The translations under genes were made by a program, and so were the position numbers. From NCBI RefSeq assembly GCF_035918095.1, contig NZ_CP109137.1:6822001-6886000 (forward strand): a stretch of 64,000 nucleotides of DNA, read 5' to 3'. The notes under the pieces are model-generated. The model made no database searches, was not told the origin of the DNA, and was given only the letters and a program-made list of their open reading frames with translations. The DNA is from Streptomyces sp. NBC_01750. Lineage in GTDB: Bacteria > Actinomycetota > Actinomycetes > Streptomycetales > Streptomycetaceae. Positions 37,928 to 48,400 of the stretch are shown here, piece after piece (positions within the stretch are counted from its first letter, which is position 1; each line of letters starts with the position of its first letter).

Positions 37928-38827
37928 GTGAGCAGTGCGGGAGCCGTCCACAGACTGGTGATCTTCGGAGACGCCTGTGGATCGGGGAAGTTGGGCCTGG
38001 AAGCCAAGAAGCGCATGCGCGCCGCCATGTACGAGGCGTTCTCCGAGGCGCACGCGTCCGTGGGTATCGAGCCGGGGCGGGTCCACCAGGAGGACAGGGG
38101 GGACGGCATCCTCGCGGCCCTGCGGCCCGAGGTACCGCCGACCCTCATGGTCGGCCGGTGGATCGACACCCTCTACGAGAGCTTGCGGGAACTCAACGAC
38201 GGCAGCGCACGACCACTGCGGTTACGCGTCGGCATGAACGCCGGCCTCGTCCTCGACGACGGCAAGGGCCTCGTGGGACGCGCGGTGGATCTCGCCTGCC
38301 GGCTCTGTGACAGCCCCACGGCGAAGCAGATCATGAACACCGCCGACAAGGCAGACCTGTTGATCGTGGTCTCCGACTGGTTGTACGTGAACGTGGTCGC
38401 CGAGGGCGGGCGCTACGTCGAACCGGGTCACTACCGCCAGGCGCCGGTCCGGTACAAGGAGACCGACGAGACCGCCTGGTTCCACATACCCCGCCGGCCC
38501 GAGCCGCCGCTCGGCGACCGGGCAGCGGAGCAGACCGGCGGTGGGCCGGTGCAGGGGGACGGCCCACCGCCACCTACGCCCGACGCATGGACGCCCGGCG
38601 ACCCGGTTCCGGGCGCTCGGCCGCCGGCGACGGGTCAGCCGGGCGCGCATCAGGACAGCGCGAGTCAGGGCAACGCGAGTCAGGGCAACGCGAGCCGGGA
38701 CAGCACGAATCAGTACAACGCCCATGGAGACATGCAGATCTTCAAGGGCAATGAGATCCACGGCGGCTTCACCGGCATCAACAAGGACCGCGACCGTTCC
38801 GCCCGCGGCGAGGGAGGCGACGCATGA
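37928..38827 (+). CDS. Class III nucleotide cyclase-like protein with glycine-rich signalling tail
   Basis: 299 residues. Residues 8-185 follow the class III cyclase pattern: Asp15 in VIFGD and Asp59 in EDRGDGIL are the two metal ligands, Arg125 is kept in DLACRL, but the usual Asn is Asp121. The family hallmark KETDETAW is at 177-184. Residues 190-250 are Pro/Gly-rich linker. The tail has three QGNAS-like repeats, then GDMQIFKGNEIHGGF at 267-281, which is echoed in the next protein. Both metal residues suggest it may still make a cyclic nucleotide. GTG 37928 starts the operon; its stop overlaps the next ATG. Confidence 0.75.
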   Translation: MSSAGAVHRLVIFGDACGSGKLGLEAKKRMRAAMYEAFSEAHASVGIEPGRVHQEDRGDGILAALRPEVPPTLMVGRWIDTLYESLRELNDGSARPLRLRVGMNAGLVLDDGKGLVGRAVDLACRLCDSPTAKQIMNTADKADLLIVVSDWLYVNVVAEGGRYVEPGHYRQAPVRYKETDETAWFHIPRRPEPPLGDRAAEQTGGGPVQGDGPPPPTPDAWTPGDPVPGARPPATGQPGAHQDSASQGNASQGNASRDSTNQYNAHGDMQIFKGNEIHGGFTGINKDRDRSARGEGGDA

Positions 38828-41118
38828 GCGACCAGGACGACTCCCCGCCGCAGGACGAGAAGAACGAGGAACCGCAGTCGCCGGCCTCCGGTTCGGAGAA
38901 CAGCGGAGCCGACACGGCGGAGCAGCAGCCCGAGGTCAACCCCTTCGAGCAGGCCGGACGCAACCCGCTGGGCGGCTCGGGCGGCACCGGCGGTGCCGGC
39001 ACCGCACACGCCGCGCGCCGCACCTTCGCGCCGGGCCGCGCCGAACGCACCTATGAGATCCGCGGCGACGGCCAGGTATTCGAAGGCAACTACTTCATCG
39101 GCCAGTTCGGCCCCGACAGCAGCCCGCCCGTGGTCCAGGGCTCGGTCCCGCAGGAGGCGCTGAAGCACCTCGCCGATGTCTACTGCGAGGCCTCCGGCTA
39201 CCACCGGATGAAGCAACTTCTGCGTACGGACGGCCTTCTGGTGCTGTGCGGCGAATCCGGAAGCGGCCGCAAGGCCACTGCCCTCGCCCTGCTCTCCGAA
39301 CTGGCCGACAACCAAGTGACGCGGCTGGACCCGAGCCACGCGGTCCACGAGATCAGCGAGCAGATGATCGAGGCCGGAGCCGGCCATCTGCTCGAGCTGC
39401 CGCCGGACGACGGACGCCGGGAGCCCGAGCGCCGCCGGGGCGAGACCCACACGGAGCCCCGGAGGCCCAGCCGCCTCTCCGAGCTCCACCTCGACAGGTT
39501 CAGCGAACTGCTGCGCAAGTCCCATGCGTACGGAGTGGTGCTGGTCGAGAGCGGAGACCTGGCCGACCGGCTGCTCCGCGGCCGCTACGGCATGTACTGC
39601 CCGCCCGCACCTGCCGAAGAGGTGCTCCACCGTCATCTGCGGGTGCTGCTGAAGGGCGAGCCCGACGGCGCCCTCGACAGCGCGCGGGCGCTCGCCGTGC
39701 GTACCGACGTCACCGAGGCCCTCGGCCTCGACGAACTGCGGCCCCGCGAGGCCGCACGGCTCGCCGACCATCTGGCCCGCCGCCAGAAGGACGAGCTGAG
39801 CGACGAGCAACTGCTCGACGACTGCGCCACTTTCGTACGGGCACAGGCCCGGGCATGGTTCGCGGGCGCCGACCGCCCCGGCACCCTTCCCGAGGCACTG
39901 CCGACGCTCAGCGCTGCCGCCTTCCGGATCGCCGTGGCCGTGTTCAACGGCTCTGCCTACAGCCTTACCGCGGAAGCCGCCGAGCTGCTTGCCTGGGAGC
40001 TGGCGGTGACCCTGGACCCGGAACAGCCCGTGGGACGGCGGCTCTTCGGCACGCACGCCGAGATCCGCCCCATGGTCGCCAGGTCCGTACTTGAGGACGG
40101 CGAAATCGACCTCGGTGACACCCGGGTACCGATGCGTGCCATCCGGTTCCAGGGCGAGGGCCTGGCCACGGCCGTGCTCCGCGAGGTGTGGCACGGCTAC
40201 CACAATGTCCGCGGCCCCATGGCGCGCTGGCTGCGGATCCTGTGCGACGATCCGCGCCCCGAGGTATGGGTGCGCGCCTCGATCGCGGCCGGTGTCCTCT
40301 GCTCGTGGGACTGGATCTACGGATTCGGTGAACTGGTGCGCCCCATGGCAGCACTGGACAATCCCGTACCGCAGATGGCGGCGGCGACGGCGCTCGCCGA
40401 GGCCGCGCGTGACGCGAAGGTGCAGCCTGCGGTCAAGTCGCTGGTGAAGGAGTGGGCCAAGAGCGACGACGACGCGCTGCTCGCCACCGCTGTGCTGGCC
40501 CACGGCTACGTGCTGCCGGCCGGCTCGGTCGGCGCCTCGCTCGACGCGCTGGTCAGTGTGGTGCGCAGGCAGGATGACGACGACGTCGACGTGCTTGGCA
40601 CGGCCTCGTTCAGTGTGATGCGGCTGCTCGCCTCCGCCGAGCCCGAGACAGTGACCGGCCGGCTCTCCGAGTGGCTGAAGGACGGGCGCCGCAGGCTCGC
40701 CAATCTCGTGCTGATCTCCATGATCGGGACGCTCACGATGCGCACCACCTACCTGTGGGGCCTGACAGAAGTCCCCGAACTCGAGCCGTACGACGCTCAG
40801 CCGCTCCTCATCGCCCTGCTGGCGACCCGGCCGCATCTCACACCGGAGCTGGCGGCCCTGCTGCGGCACACACTCGCCACCGCCCGCGCCGGAGAGACGG
40901 CGCTCGACGAACTGGGCAGCATGCTGCGCCGGGCCTCCCGCAACGAGGAGGCACTCCGGCTGGTCTGCGGCTTTCTGCCGCTGCTCGCGCAGCAGCGCAG
41001 GGACCGCGACCGGCTGCGAAGTCTGCTGGAGGACCTCGTCAGGGACCGCGACAGGCCATTGAACAAGGCCGCGGCCAGCCGGATGTGGGACGCCGTGGGA
41101 GAAGGAGCCGATCGATGA
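38824..41118 (+). CDS. P-loop NTPase with helical repeats (STAND-like)
   Basis: 764 residues. A charged disordered N-terminus is followed by GDGQVFEGNYFIGQF at 81-95, matching the tail of the preceding protein. The Walker A is GESGSGRKAT (143-152), with Arg where Ser or Gly usually stands before Lys, so nucleotide hydrolysis may be altered or lost. Residues from about 330 to the end are alpha-helical repeats of HEAT-like character. This is the layout of NLR/STAND-type sensors: signalling motif, NTPase, repeats. No membrane segment is seen. ATGA overlaps join it to both neighbours. Confidence 0.75.
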   Translation: MSDQDDSPPQDEKNEEPQSPASGSENSGADTAEQQPEVNPFEQAGRNPLGGSGGTGGAGTAHAARRTFAPGRAERTYEIRGDGQVFEGNYFIGQFGPDSSPPVVQGSVPQEALKHLADVYCEASGYHRMKQLLRTDGLLVLCGESGSGRKATALALLSELADNQVTRLDPSHAVHEISEQMIEAGAGHLLELPPDDGRREPERRRGETHTEPRRPSRLSELHLDRFSELLRKSHAYGVVLVESGDLADRLLRGRYGMYCPPAPAEEVLHRHLRVLLKGEPDGALDSARALAVRTDVTEALGLDELRPREAARLADHLARRQKDELSDEQLLDDCATFVRAQARAWFAGADRPGTLPEALPTLSAAAFRIAVAVFNGSAYSLTAEAAELLAWELAVTLDPEQPVGRRLFGTHAEIRPMVARSVLEDGEIDLGDTRVPMRAIRFQGEGLATAVLREVWHGYHNVRGPMARWLRILCDDPRPEVWVRASIAAGVLCSWDWIYGFGELVRPMAALDNPVPQMAAATALAEAARDAKVQPAVKSLVKEWAKSDDDALLATAVLAHGYVLPAGSVGASLDALVSVVRRQDDDDVDVLGTASFSVMRLLASAEPETVTGRLSEWLKDGRRRLANLVLISMIGTLTMRTTYLWGLTEVPELEPYDAQPLLIALLATRPHLTPELAALLRHTLATARAGETALDELGSMLRRASRNEEALRLVCGFLPLLAQQRRDRDRLRSLLEDLVRDRDRPLNKAAASRMWDAVGEGADR

Positions 41119-42458
41119 CCACTCCCGGGAACGAGGGGCCGCCGGCGGCACAGCAACACCAAGGACAGCAGCAGCAAGGACAGCAGCACCAAGGACAACA
41201 GGGCCCAGGACAGCAGCAGCAAGGACAGCAGCGCCGGCAGCGGCAGAACCAGCAGCCTGGGCAGAACTGGGCACAGGAACGGGAACTTCGCCGGCAACAG
41301 CGCCCGGAGGAGGAGAGGGAACAGCACCGGGAGCGTCCGAAAGGACCGCTCGTACGGGAGTGCTCACCGCCGTACAAACGCCGGAGCGGCCAGATAGCCG
41401 CGGTGGTGATGTACGGAAACGGCGGGCACACCGTGGTGTGGCCGGAGCGCCGCGAGAACCATCAGAGGCAGTGGCTCAGCCGGGCGTACACCGTGTTCGA
41501 GGTGCTGCTCGGCCGTAACGTCACAGAATTCGACCTCCGGCTGCCCGCCGCCGGCGACGGAGTCTTCTTCGACGCGTCCGCGAAGGTGCACTGGGAGGTC
41601 ACGGACCCGTACCTGGTGGTCACCCAACGGGTCTGGGACGTCGCCGAGTTGCTGCACGACGAACTCCTCGACGGGTTGCGTGCGGTGTCGCGGCGCTTCG
41701 CGCTCACCGAGGCGCAGCGCGCGGACGAGGCGGTGCGGGACGAACTGGGCGCGGGCCGGCTGGCCCTGGGCCGCGATCTCGGCCTGCGCACCCGTGTCCA
41801 TGTCTTCATCGATCTGAGCAAGGTGGTCCAGCGGAAGGTCCAGCAGCGGCACGAGGTCGACCTGGACATGGCCAAGGACGAGCGTGTGGCGGAGGCCCAG
41901 CGGCGCAAGGACGCGCACGAACGGCGGCTGGTCGCCGATCGGGCGCGTGAGCTGGAGATCCTGCTGCGGAGCGGCGAGGAAGCCGAAATCGCCCACCACA
42001 TGGCGCAGAACCCGGACAAGCAGTGGGAGATCCGCCGCGCGATCCGGCAGGAGCGGCGTGAGGGCCAGGCCGACTTCCTCACGGTGTTCAACCGGCTCAT
42101 CGACACCGGGGTCCTGGAGCGCCATGACATCGGCGAACCGATGTACGAGGTGCTGCAGTATCTGCGGGAGAGCACCGGCGGCGTGCTCGGTGGCGTCGTC
42201 GACCGCGTGCTGCCCCAGCACGGGCCGCAGCGACCCGCTCTCGGGGAAGGGCCGGTGCGGCCGGAGCCGGACCAGCCCTCCTGGGACGCGGAAGCAGCGA
42301 GCGCGGCCGGCGGCCCGGCCCGGCCCGGCGACCCGCCGCACGTGTACGAACCGACCCGGGTCGAATCCGCGGCGGAACGGGACCCGGACGAGCGCCGGCC
42401 GTCCCGGCGCCGTACATCCAGGCCCAGCGAGGCATTCGACGACTGGGACGACGAATGA
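41115..42458 (+). CDS. SPFH/Band 7-like scaffold protein with Gln-rich N-terminus
   Basis: 447 residues. Residues 1-85 are Gln/Gly/Arg low complexity. Residues about 90-215 are a beta-rich domain with the SPFH pattern (LRLPAAGDGVFFDASAKVHWEVTDPYLVV). A long charged helix follows at about 230-330 (DMAKDERVAEAQRRKDAHERR), then a disordered acidic tail. SPFH proteins form membrane-associated ring or cage scaffolds. There is no obvious transmembrane helix, so it may bind the membrane through a partner, perhaps the PycTM-like protein encoded next. The SPFH assignment is by pattern only. Confidence 0.6.
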   Translation: MTTPGNEGPPAAQQHQGQQQQGQQHQGQQGPGQQQQGQQRRQRQNQQPGQNWAQERELRRQQRPEEEREQHRERPKGPLVRECSPPYKRRSGQIAAVVMYGNGGHTVVWPERRENHQRQWLSRAYTVFEVLLGRNVTEFDLRLPAAGDGVFFDASAKVHWEVTDPYLVVTQRVWDVAELLHDELLDGLRAVSRRFALTEAQRADEAVRDELGAGRLALGRDLGLRTRVHVFIDLSKVVQRKVQQRHEVDLDMAKDERVAEAQRRKDAHERRLVADRARELEILLRSGEEAEIAHHMAQNPDKQWEIRRAIRQERREGQADFLTVFNRLIDTGVLERHDIGEPMYEVLQYLRESTGGVLGGVVDRVLPQHGPQRPALGEGPVRPEPDQPSWDAEAASAAGGPARPGDPPHVYEPTRVESAAERDPDERRPSRRRTSRPSEAFDDWDDE

Positions 42459-42961
42459 GCTCCGGCGCCTTACGGCCAGGACCCGACCGGCCCGCACCGG
42501 ATGATGTCCGCTTCATGGCGGAGCGCCTGCTGATGTCGGTCCGGGAGGACATCGGCAGGGCCGACACGAAAGCGGCGATCCTGCTCTCGGGCGCCGTCGC
42601 CTTCCTCGCCGTCGTGTTCTCCAAGGGGGACACACCGTTGCCCGAATCGGGCTCCACGTCGGTACTCCTTGTCGTGGGCGGCCTGTTCTGGGCCGCCGGA
42701 GTGCTGATGCTCGTCGCCGTGATCCTGCCGCGTACCAGGGTCGGCGCCGACCGCACCCTGCTGCGCGACCTGGCGGCCCGCGCCTCTTCGGAGCAACTGC
42801 TGGCCCGCCTCGCCGCAGCGGGCGAGGACGTCACCGGCTGGCTGCTGGACCAGGCGAGCGTGCACGGAGCTGTGCTCGCCGCGAAATACCGGTGGCTGCG
42901 CATGGGCGTGTGTTGCCTCGCGCTCGGCGCGCTACTGGCCCTCTTCAGCGAACTGTGGTGA
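42455..42961 (+). CDS. PycTM-like membrane effector (Pycsar effector family)
   Basis: 168 residues. The helix AERLLMSVREDIGRADTKA (22-40), leading straight into a membrane segment (40-56), is the signature of the PycTM effector family. Further membrane segments are at 69-92 and 147-165. In Pycsar anti-phage defence, PycTM proteins damage the membrane after a uridylate or cytidylate cyclase is triggered by infection. Here a cyclase-like protein is encoded three genes upstream in the same operon. It overlaps the SPFH-like gene by four bases. This is the most likely killing component of the operon. Confidence 0.8.
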   Translation: MSSGALRPGPDRPAPDDVRFMAERLLMSVREDIGRADTKAAILLSGAVAFLAVVFSKGDTPLPESGSTSVLLVVGGLFWAAGVLMLVAVILPRTRVGADRTLLRDLAARASSEQLLARLAAAGEDVTGWLLDQASVHGAVLAAKYRWLRMGVCCLALGALLALFSELW

Positions 42962-42967
42962 GAGACG

Positions 42968-45367
42968 ATGCAGCTGAGAAGCAAGGCGGGCGCCCTGGTG
43001 ATGGCCGGCGCGCTGCTGGCCCTGACCGGACCCCTGACAGCGACGGCGACGGAGTCCGCCCGGGCCCCTGCCACCGCCGCGGCCGAAGGCCCGGACCCGA
43101 TCGACTTCGCCGTGGTCGTCGACCAGTCGAAGAGTCTCTCCGACAAGGATCTGACACGCGAGGTGGAAGCCGCCGCGCTGCTGAGCCAGGGCGAGATCTC
43201 GGAGCGCTCCCGCGCCGCCGTCATCGGGTTCGGCAGCTCCGAGAAGGCGGGACAGACAGCGGTGCGGGAGGTCTGCGGACTCACCGTGGCCGACGCCGCG
43301 GGACGGCAGCGACTGAGCGACTGCGTACAGGAGCTGTCCCGCAGAGATCCACGGCGGACCGGTCCGGGAACCGACTTCCCGGCCGCGCTGAGCCAGGCCG
43401 TCGACCGGCTGTCCGAGAGCACCGACGAAGCCACCCCGAAGGTGGTCTTCCTGCTCACCGACGGCAAACTGGATGTGCGTGACAGCCCGGAGTACGGCAC
43501 CGACGCCGCCAGCCGCCAGGCCAACGGCGCCAAACGGCTGACCGAAGCGCTCGCCCGCGCCCGCCGTGAATCCGTCCAGGTATGGCCGCTCGGTTTCGGG
43601 GGCGAGATCGACCGGGCGGCCCTGACGGAGATGGCCGAGGGCGGTTTCCGCAACGGCTGCGCCGATCTGCCCGGCGCCACCCCGCGGATGCGCGTGGTGG
43701 ACAGCTCCACGGAGATCGACAAGGCGCTGCAGGAGACCTTCGCCGCGGCACGCTGCGCCCAGATAGCACACGGCACGGTCGGAAAGCCGCCGGCCGATCT
43801 GGCGGTGACGATCCCGCCGATCGCCACCGACGGGTCGATCACCGTCAGCAAACACGACCCCAAGGTGTCGGTCACCTACTACGACCCCAGCGGCCGCAAG
43901 GTGCCCACACAAGGGGCGTTCGACGGCTCGACCTTCGAGGCCAGCGGCCAGGACGGCCCGGTCGAGGCGCTGCGTGTGAAGAATCCGCTGCCGGGCCGCT
44001 GGCGGGTCCGGGTCGAGGCACCGGAGGGCCACCGGGACCGTGAAGTCGCCGTCCGCGCCATCTGGCAGGGCCGGCTGCGCTCCGCGGTCACCCTGGACCC
44101 CGCCGCTCCGCGTGCCGGAGAACAAGCCGTGGTCGAGATCCGGATGCAGACCAGGCGCGGCGTCGTGGTCACCGACGCGCGCCAGCTGGCCGGCGTCAAG
44201 GTCTCCGCGCGGTTGTCGGGAAGCGGATTCGCCCCGGTCACCGTGAAGTTGGCGGACGACGGGCGGGCACCGGACCAGCGGGCCGACGACGTGCGCTTCA
44301 CGGGCACACTCACCGTGCCGGCCGGCGCGTCGGGAGACCTCGAACTCACCACGCAGATGGCCGCTCCCGGGGTCACCGCCGACCGCCGCCCGCTGCACGC
44401 CCGCGTCACCTCGGGCACGCCGCCCGTCACAGCGGGGCTGACGGTCGACCGGGCCACCGTGCACCCCGGCGCCACTGTCGGCGGCACCCTGGACGTCACC
44501 AACAACGACAGTGGACCGCACACACTGAGGCTGGCCCTCGACGACCAGGCGCCCGGATCCGCGCTGCGGATCAGCCCGGCCACCGTCACAGCGGCCCCGG
44601 GCGAGCGCACCCGCGCCAGGTTCACCCTCTCGCTGGGTCCCGGCACTCCGCTCGGCGAGGTGGGGGGAAGAGTCACCGTCGTCGACACGGGCGACGACGG
44701 GCGGGTGCTCGACACCTCGTTCCTCGATCTCCGGGTCGAGGCGCCGCCCACCTGGTGGGACCGCTGGTCGGGCGCGGTGATCGGCGGAGCCGCACTGCTG
44801 CTGCTGCTCGCGGTCATCGCCGTCATACGGCTCGGAGCCCGCAGGCGGCGCCGCGATCTCGTCGGTGTGCAGCTGGAGTTGAGCATGGAGGGCAGATCGC
44901 TCGACGAGCTCACCATACGTTCGGGGCAGAGCACCGGCGGCGAATTCCACTTCACCGTGGACCGGGCCACAGGCGCCGCACCCTCGCTCCAGCGCAGCAC
45001 CCCCGGAGCGCCCAGTTCCCACCGGCTGCGGCGCACCGGTGGGGGCGAGCTCCTGCTCCGCCCGCACCAGGGGCGCGAACACGCCGTACGCGCGGGGGAG
45101 TCCACCGGCATCGCCGACGGCCTGGAACTCGTCGTACGCGACCGCCGCAGCCCGGCCGGCCGGCCGCCGCGCGGCGAGCGCGGCCGCACCCGCACCGGCC
45201 GCGCCCCGGGCGGGCGGACCGGGGACGACGCGCGCACACCACCGCGCGGCCGCTGGTCCAGACCCCACCGCGGCAATGACGCGGCCGACAGCCCCCGCCC
45301 GGGCGGTGACCCGGCCGGCACCGGAGAACAGGCGGCCGGTACGCGCCGGTTCGACCCCAATTTCTGA
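42968..45367 (+). CDS. Secreted/anchored VWA protein with Ig-like repeats
   Basis: 799 residues. Signal peptide at 1-28. The VWA domain is at about 45-260 with a MIDAS: Asp52-x-Ser54-x-Ser56, GTDF and Asp165 in LLTDGK, so it should bind a divalent metal and a ligand. Three beta-sandwich repeats follow (about 270-590), then a membrane helix at about 600-627. A cytoplasmic domain follows with an FHA-like strand pattern (LTIRSGQSTGGEFHF, ELLLRPHQG) and a basic disordered tail. The topology places the VWA outside and a phosphopeptide-type or adaptor domain inside, as for a transmembrane sensor. Confidence 0.85.
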   Translation: MQLRSKAGALVMAGALLALTGPLTATATESARAPATAAAEGPDPIDFAVVVDQSKSLSDKDLTREVEAAALLSQGEISERSRAAVIGFGSSEKAGQTAVREVCGLTVADAAGRQRLSDCVQELSRRDPRRTGPGTDFPAALSQAVDRLSESTDEATPKVVFLLTDGKLDVRDSPEYGTDAASRQANGAKRLTEALARARRESVQVWPLGFGGEIDRAALTEMAEGGFRNGCADLPGATPRMRVVDSSTEIDKALQETFAAARCAQIAHGTVGKPPADLAVTIPPIATDGSITVSKHDPKVSVTYYDPSGRKVPTQGAFDGSTFEASGQDGPVEALRVKNPLPGRWRVRVEAPEGHRDREVAVRAIWQGRLRSAVTLDPAAPRAGEQAVVEIRMQTRRGVVVTDARQLAGVKVSARLSGSGFAPVTVKLADDGRAPDQRADDVRFTGTLTVPAGASGDLELTTQMAAPGVTADRRPLHARVTSGTPPVTAGLTVDRATVHPGATVGGTLDVTNNDSGPHTLRLALDDQAPGSALRISPATVTAAPGERTRARFTLSLGPGTPLGEVGGRVTVVDTGDDGRVLDTSFLDLRVEAPPTWWDRWSGAVIGGAALLLLLAVIAVIRLGARRRRRDLVGVQLELSMEGRSLDELTIRSGQSTGGEFHFTVDRATGAAPSLQRSTPGAPSSHRLRRTGGGELLLRPHQGREHAVRAGESTGIADGLELVVRDRRSPAGRPPRGERGRTRTGRAPGGRTGDDARTPPRGRWSRPHRGNDAADSPRPGGDPAGTGEQAAGTRRFDPNF

Positions 45368-45408
45368 GTCACGAGGGGCCGTCGTACGACGGCTCAAGGG
45401 GAGACGAG

Positions 45409-48400
45409 ATGAAGATCTACCAGCCCATGCTCTTCGTCGGCCTGGGCGGAACCGGCGGCCGGATCGGCGCCGAGCTGGAACGCGGACTGCGCCGCGAGCT
45501 GTGCGGTCCCGATGGCACCAAACTGGTCGCCGCCGGCCGGCGCGCACCGTTCCAGCTGCCGGACTACCTCCAATTCGTCTACGCGGACTTCAGCGAGTCC
45601 GAGCTCGACCGGCTCCCGCAGTTCAGCGCCAAGGGCACCGAGGCCGCCGCGTACGCCCGTACCTCACGCGTCATCCACGATCTGCTGCCCACCGGCTACG
45701 ACAGCTCTCCGGAGGTGACCCGCATGCTGCGGGTCGCCCTGCACGAGGAGACCCACGGCTGGCTGCCGCCGCAGGAGCGGCAGCCGCGCGTGGCCCCGCT
45801 GCACAACGGCGCCGGGCAGCTCCCCACGGTGGGCCGGGCCGCGCTCTTCGCCACGCTGCGCAGCGGTCTCGAGCCGGTACTGCGGCAACTGCGCGCGGCC
45901 ATCAGCACCATCAGCAACTCCGCGGGCGATCTCCGCGACCTGGGCGGACGGCAGATCCGCGGCTGCGATGTGTTCGTGGCGTTCTCGGTGGCCGGAGGTA
46001 CCGGAGCCGGCATCTACTACGACTTCATCCACCTCATCGGGCACGAGTTCCGCAAGTCCAATGTGCCAGGAGTCAAGATCTATCCCCTGGTGGTCATGCC
46101 CTCGGCCTTCCCACCCGAGGCCGGCGGCGGCCGCGAGGCCGAGCTGAACTCCGCCCGCGCGCTGGTCGACCTCGCCCGGCTGGTGGACGACCAGAATGTG
46201 CCCGACGCCCGGAACGACTTCGGCGATGTGAAACAGCGCGGCTCGATCAGCGTGCACTATCCCGTGGACGGGGTCGTCGCGCTGCGCCCGTCGACCGTGC
46301 AGACCGCCTTCCTCTTCAGCAGGCCCGCGGTCATCAGACCGGAGGACCTGCGCCGCTCCATCACCGCGATGGTGATGTCGCTCATCGGCACGGAGCTGGG
46401 CGACGAGAGCGGCCAGGGCCGCACCGAGGACGACTACCAGTCGTTCGCGGCCAGCTTCGTCAACAAGAGCGTGGAGCGCTCCACCCCGGCCCGCTCCGGC
46501 ATCGGCTACCGCGGCATGTCCACCAGCCTGGCCGCCTCACTGACCGTACCCGTGGACGACCTCGCCGAAATAGTCGCCGGCCGGCTGCTCGCCCAGGCGG
46601 TCCACGGCATGGCCGAGGATGCCAGACGCCCCCGTGACGACGGCGCCGAACGGGTCCAGGAGCTCTTCGGGCGCTCCGGCATCGGCCGCCTGTGGACCCG
46701 GGAGGCCCCGGAGATCCCGGTCCCCGATCCGCTGCCCAAGGGGAACAAACATATCGGCCAGGCGCTCCGCGACCGGATCGGTGACATGGAGGACCGGCTC
46801 GGCAGGCTCGGCCGTGAGCTGGACCGGGAGATCCCGCGGCTCGTCGAGGACTTCAAGCCGCAGGCCGGGGCACGCGAACTCCTCGGCCTGATCGGACCGT
46901 TCCAGCTCGAACGGACACTGGCCGGGCTGCATGGCCATCCGCAGCGGGCCGCCGAGGCCGGGTTCGCCGGAATGCTGGAGAACCGGAAGAACGATCCGGA
47001 GCGGCCGGACGGCGTTCAGCCCTCCGCCCCGCAGATCCCGCGGATCAGAGGGGGAGTGGGCGGGCTCGTCCCGGCGCGCTGGGGGGACCCGGACGTCCAG
47101 GAGGCCATCGTCGAGCAGGACGACTGGTACCGCTGGCGGGCCAACCGGCTGTGGCACCGCGGCTGGAAGGAACAGGAATCCCGGTGGCGGCCACCGATGG
47201 CCCGCGCCATCAAGGAGATCGGCGAGCTCGCCAGGGCGCTGCGCGCGCACGAGGAGGACGAGCGCAAGCTGTTCCTGGAACGCCGCAAGGAGCTCTACCG
47301 CGACGACCGCACGGGAGTCTCGTATCTGCTGCCTCCGCAGAACAACCTCAGGGCCTTCTACGACGATGTCTTCGACCGCCTCGTCCAGCACGAGGGACTG
47401 CCGGAGAACACGGATCCCGCCGGGCTGCTGGCGAGACTGATCCAGCCGGAGGACTGGCAGCGTGCGCTGGAGGCCGTACGCCGCTCTCCGCGCGCCGCCG
47501 TCAAGGAGATCAAGCAGGTCGTCGAACAGCGGGTCAAGGGGCTCTTCGGAGAGGCGAGTGTGCTCAACGACCGTCCCCTGCTGCCCTCGATGGGAGTACT
47601 GCTGCGGGCCGCGGCCGGCGACGAGGACGCCGAGGCCACCGTGGACAGCCGCTGGCTGGAGCAGTTCCGCTCGCAACTGGCGGGGCTGCTGCCGGTCGGC
47701 TTCACCCCGGACGGCAGCGGTCCGCTGAAGGTCCTCATCGTGCACCCGGCAAGCGAGGCGGACGGGCGTGCCGAACAGTTCCTGAAGCAGGAGCTGAATC
47801 TGCCGCGCGACCCCCAGGCGACCCAGGAGTACCGGGCCGTGGACACGGAGTCCATCACGGTGGTGCTGTTCCGCAGCGGGATGAGCCTCACCGATGTCTC
47901 CGAGGTACGGCATGTGCTCAGGCTCTGGTCGGAGGCGCGGGACGCGGCGGGAGTGGACGACTTCCTGCACTGGCGGCAGCGGCTGGGCCACCGCGACGAC
48001 TGGCTGGCCAGCACGGAGGACGACCGGCAGCGGATTCTGCACCGGATCCTCTGCGCGATGTGGAACGGACGCGTCGATATCGAGGGTCCGGCCACATCGC
48101 CCGAGTTGATACGGATCCGGCTCCAGGAGGGCGACTCGGCGACCATGACCCTGCGGCTGGAGGCCTTCGACGGCTCCGTCTCGAGCTGGGCCGGGCTGCT
48201 GGCGGCGTACGAGAGGTGGGCGCTGCTGGACGAGGGCCAGATCATCGAGGACTTCTGCGACCGGCTGATGCGCACCCAGCCGACCGGGCTCGCCACCACC
48301 CCCGTACCCGCGTCGACGCTCTTCACGACGCTCGTTCACGAGGTGGCTCCCCAGCAGGTCGCGCTTCTGGACGAGCTCTCCGGGCGGTACGGCGACGAGG

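Noticed and set aside
42932..45547. 871-residue open frame antisense to the VWA gene
   Set aside because: Same cause. It is low-complexity Gly/Arg/Ala sequence and the plus-strand product has a signal peptide, MIDAS and membrane helix.
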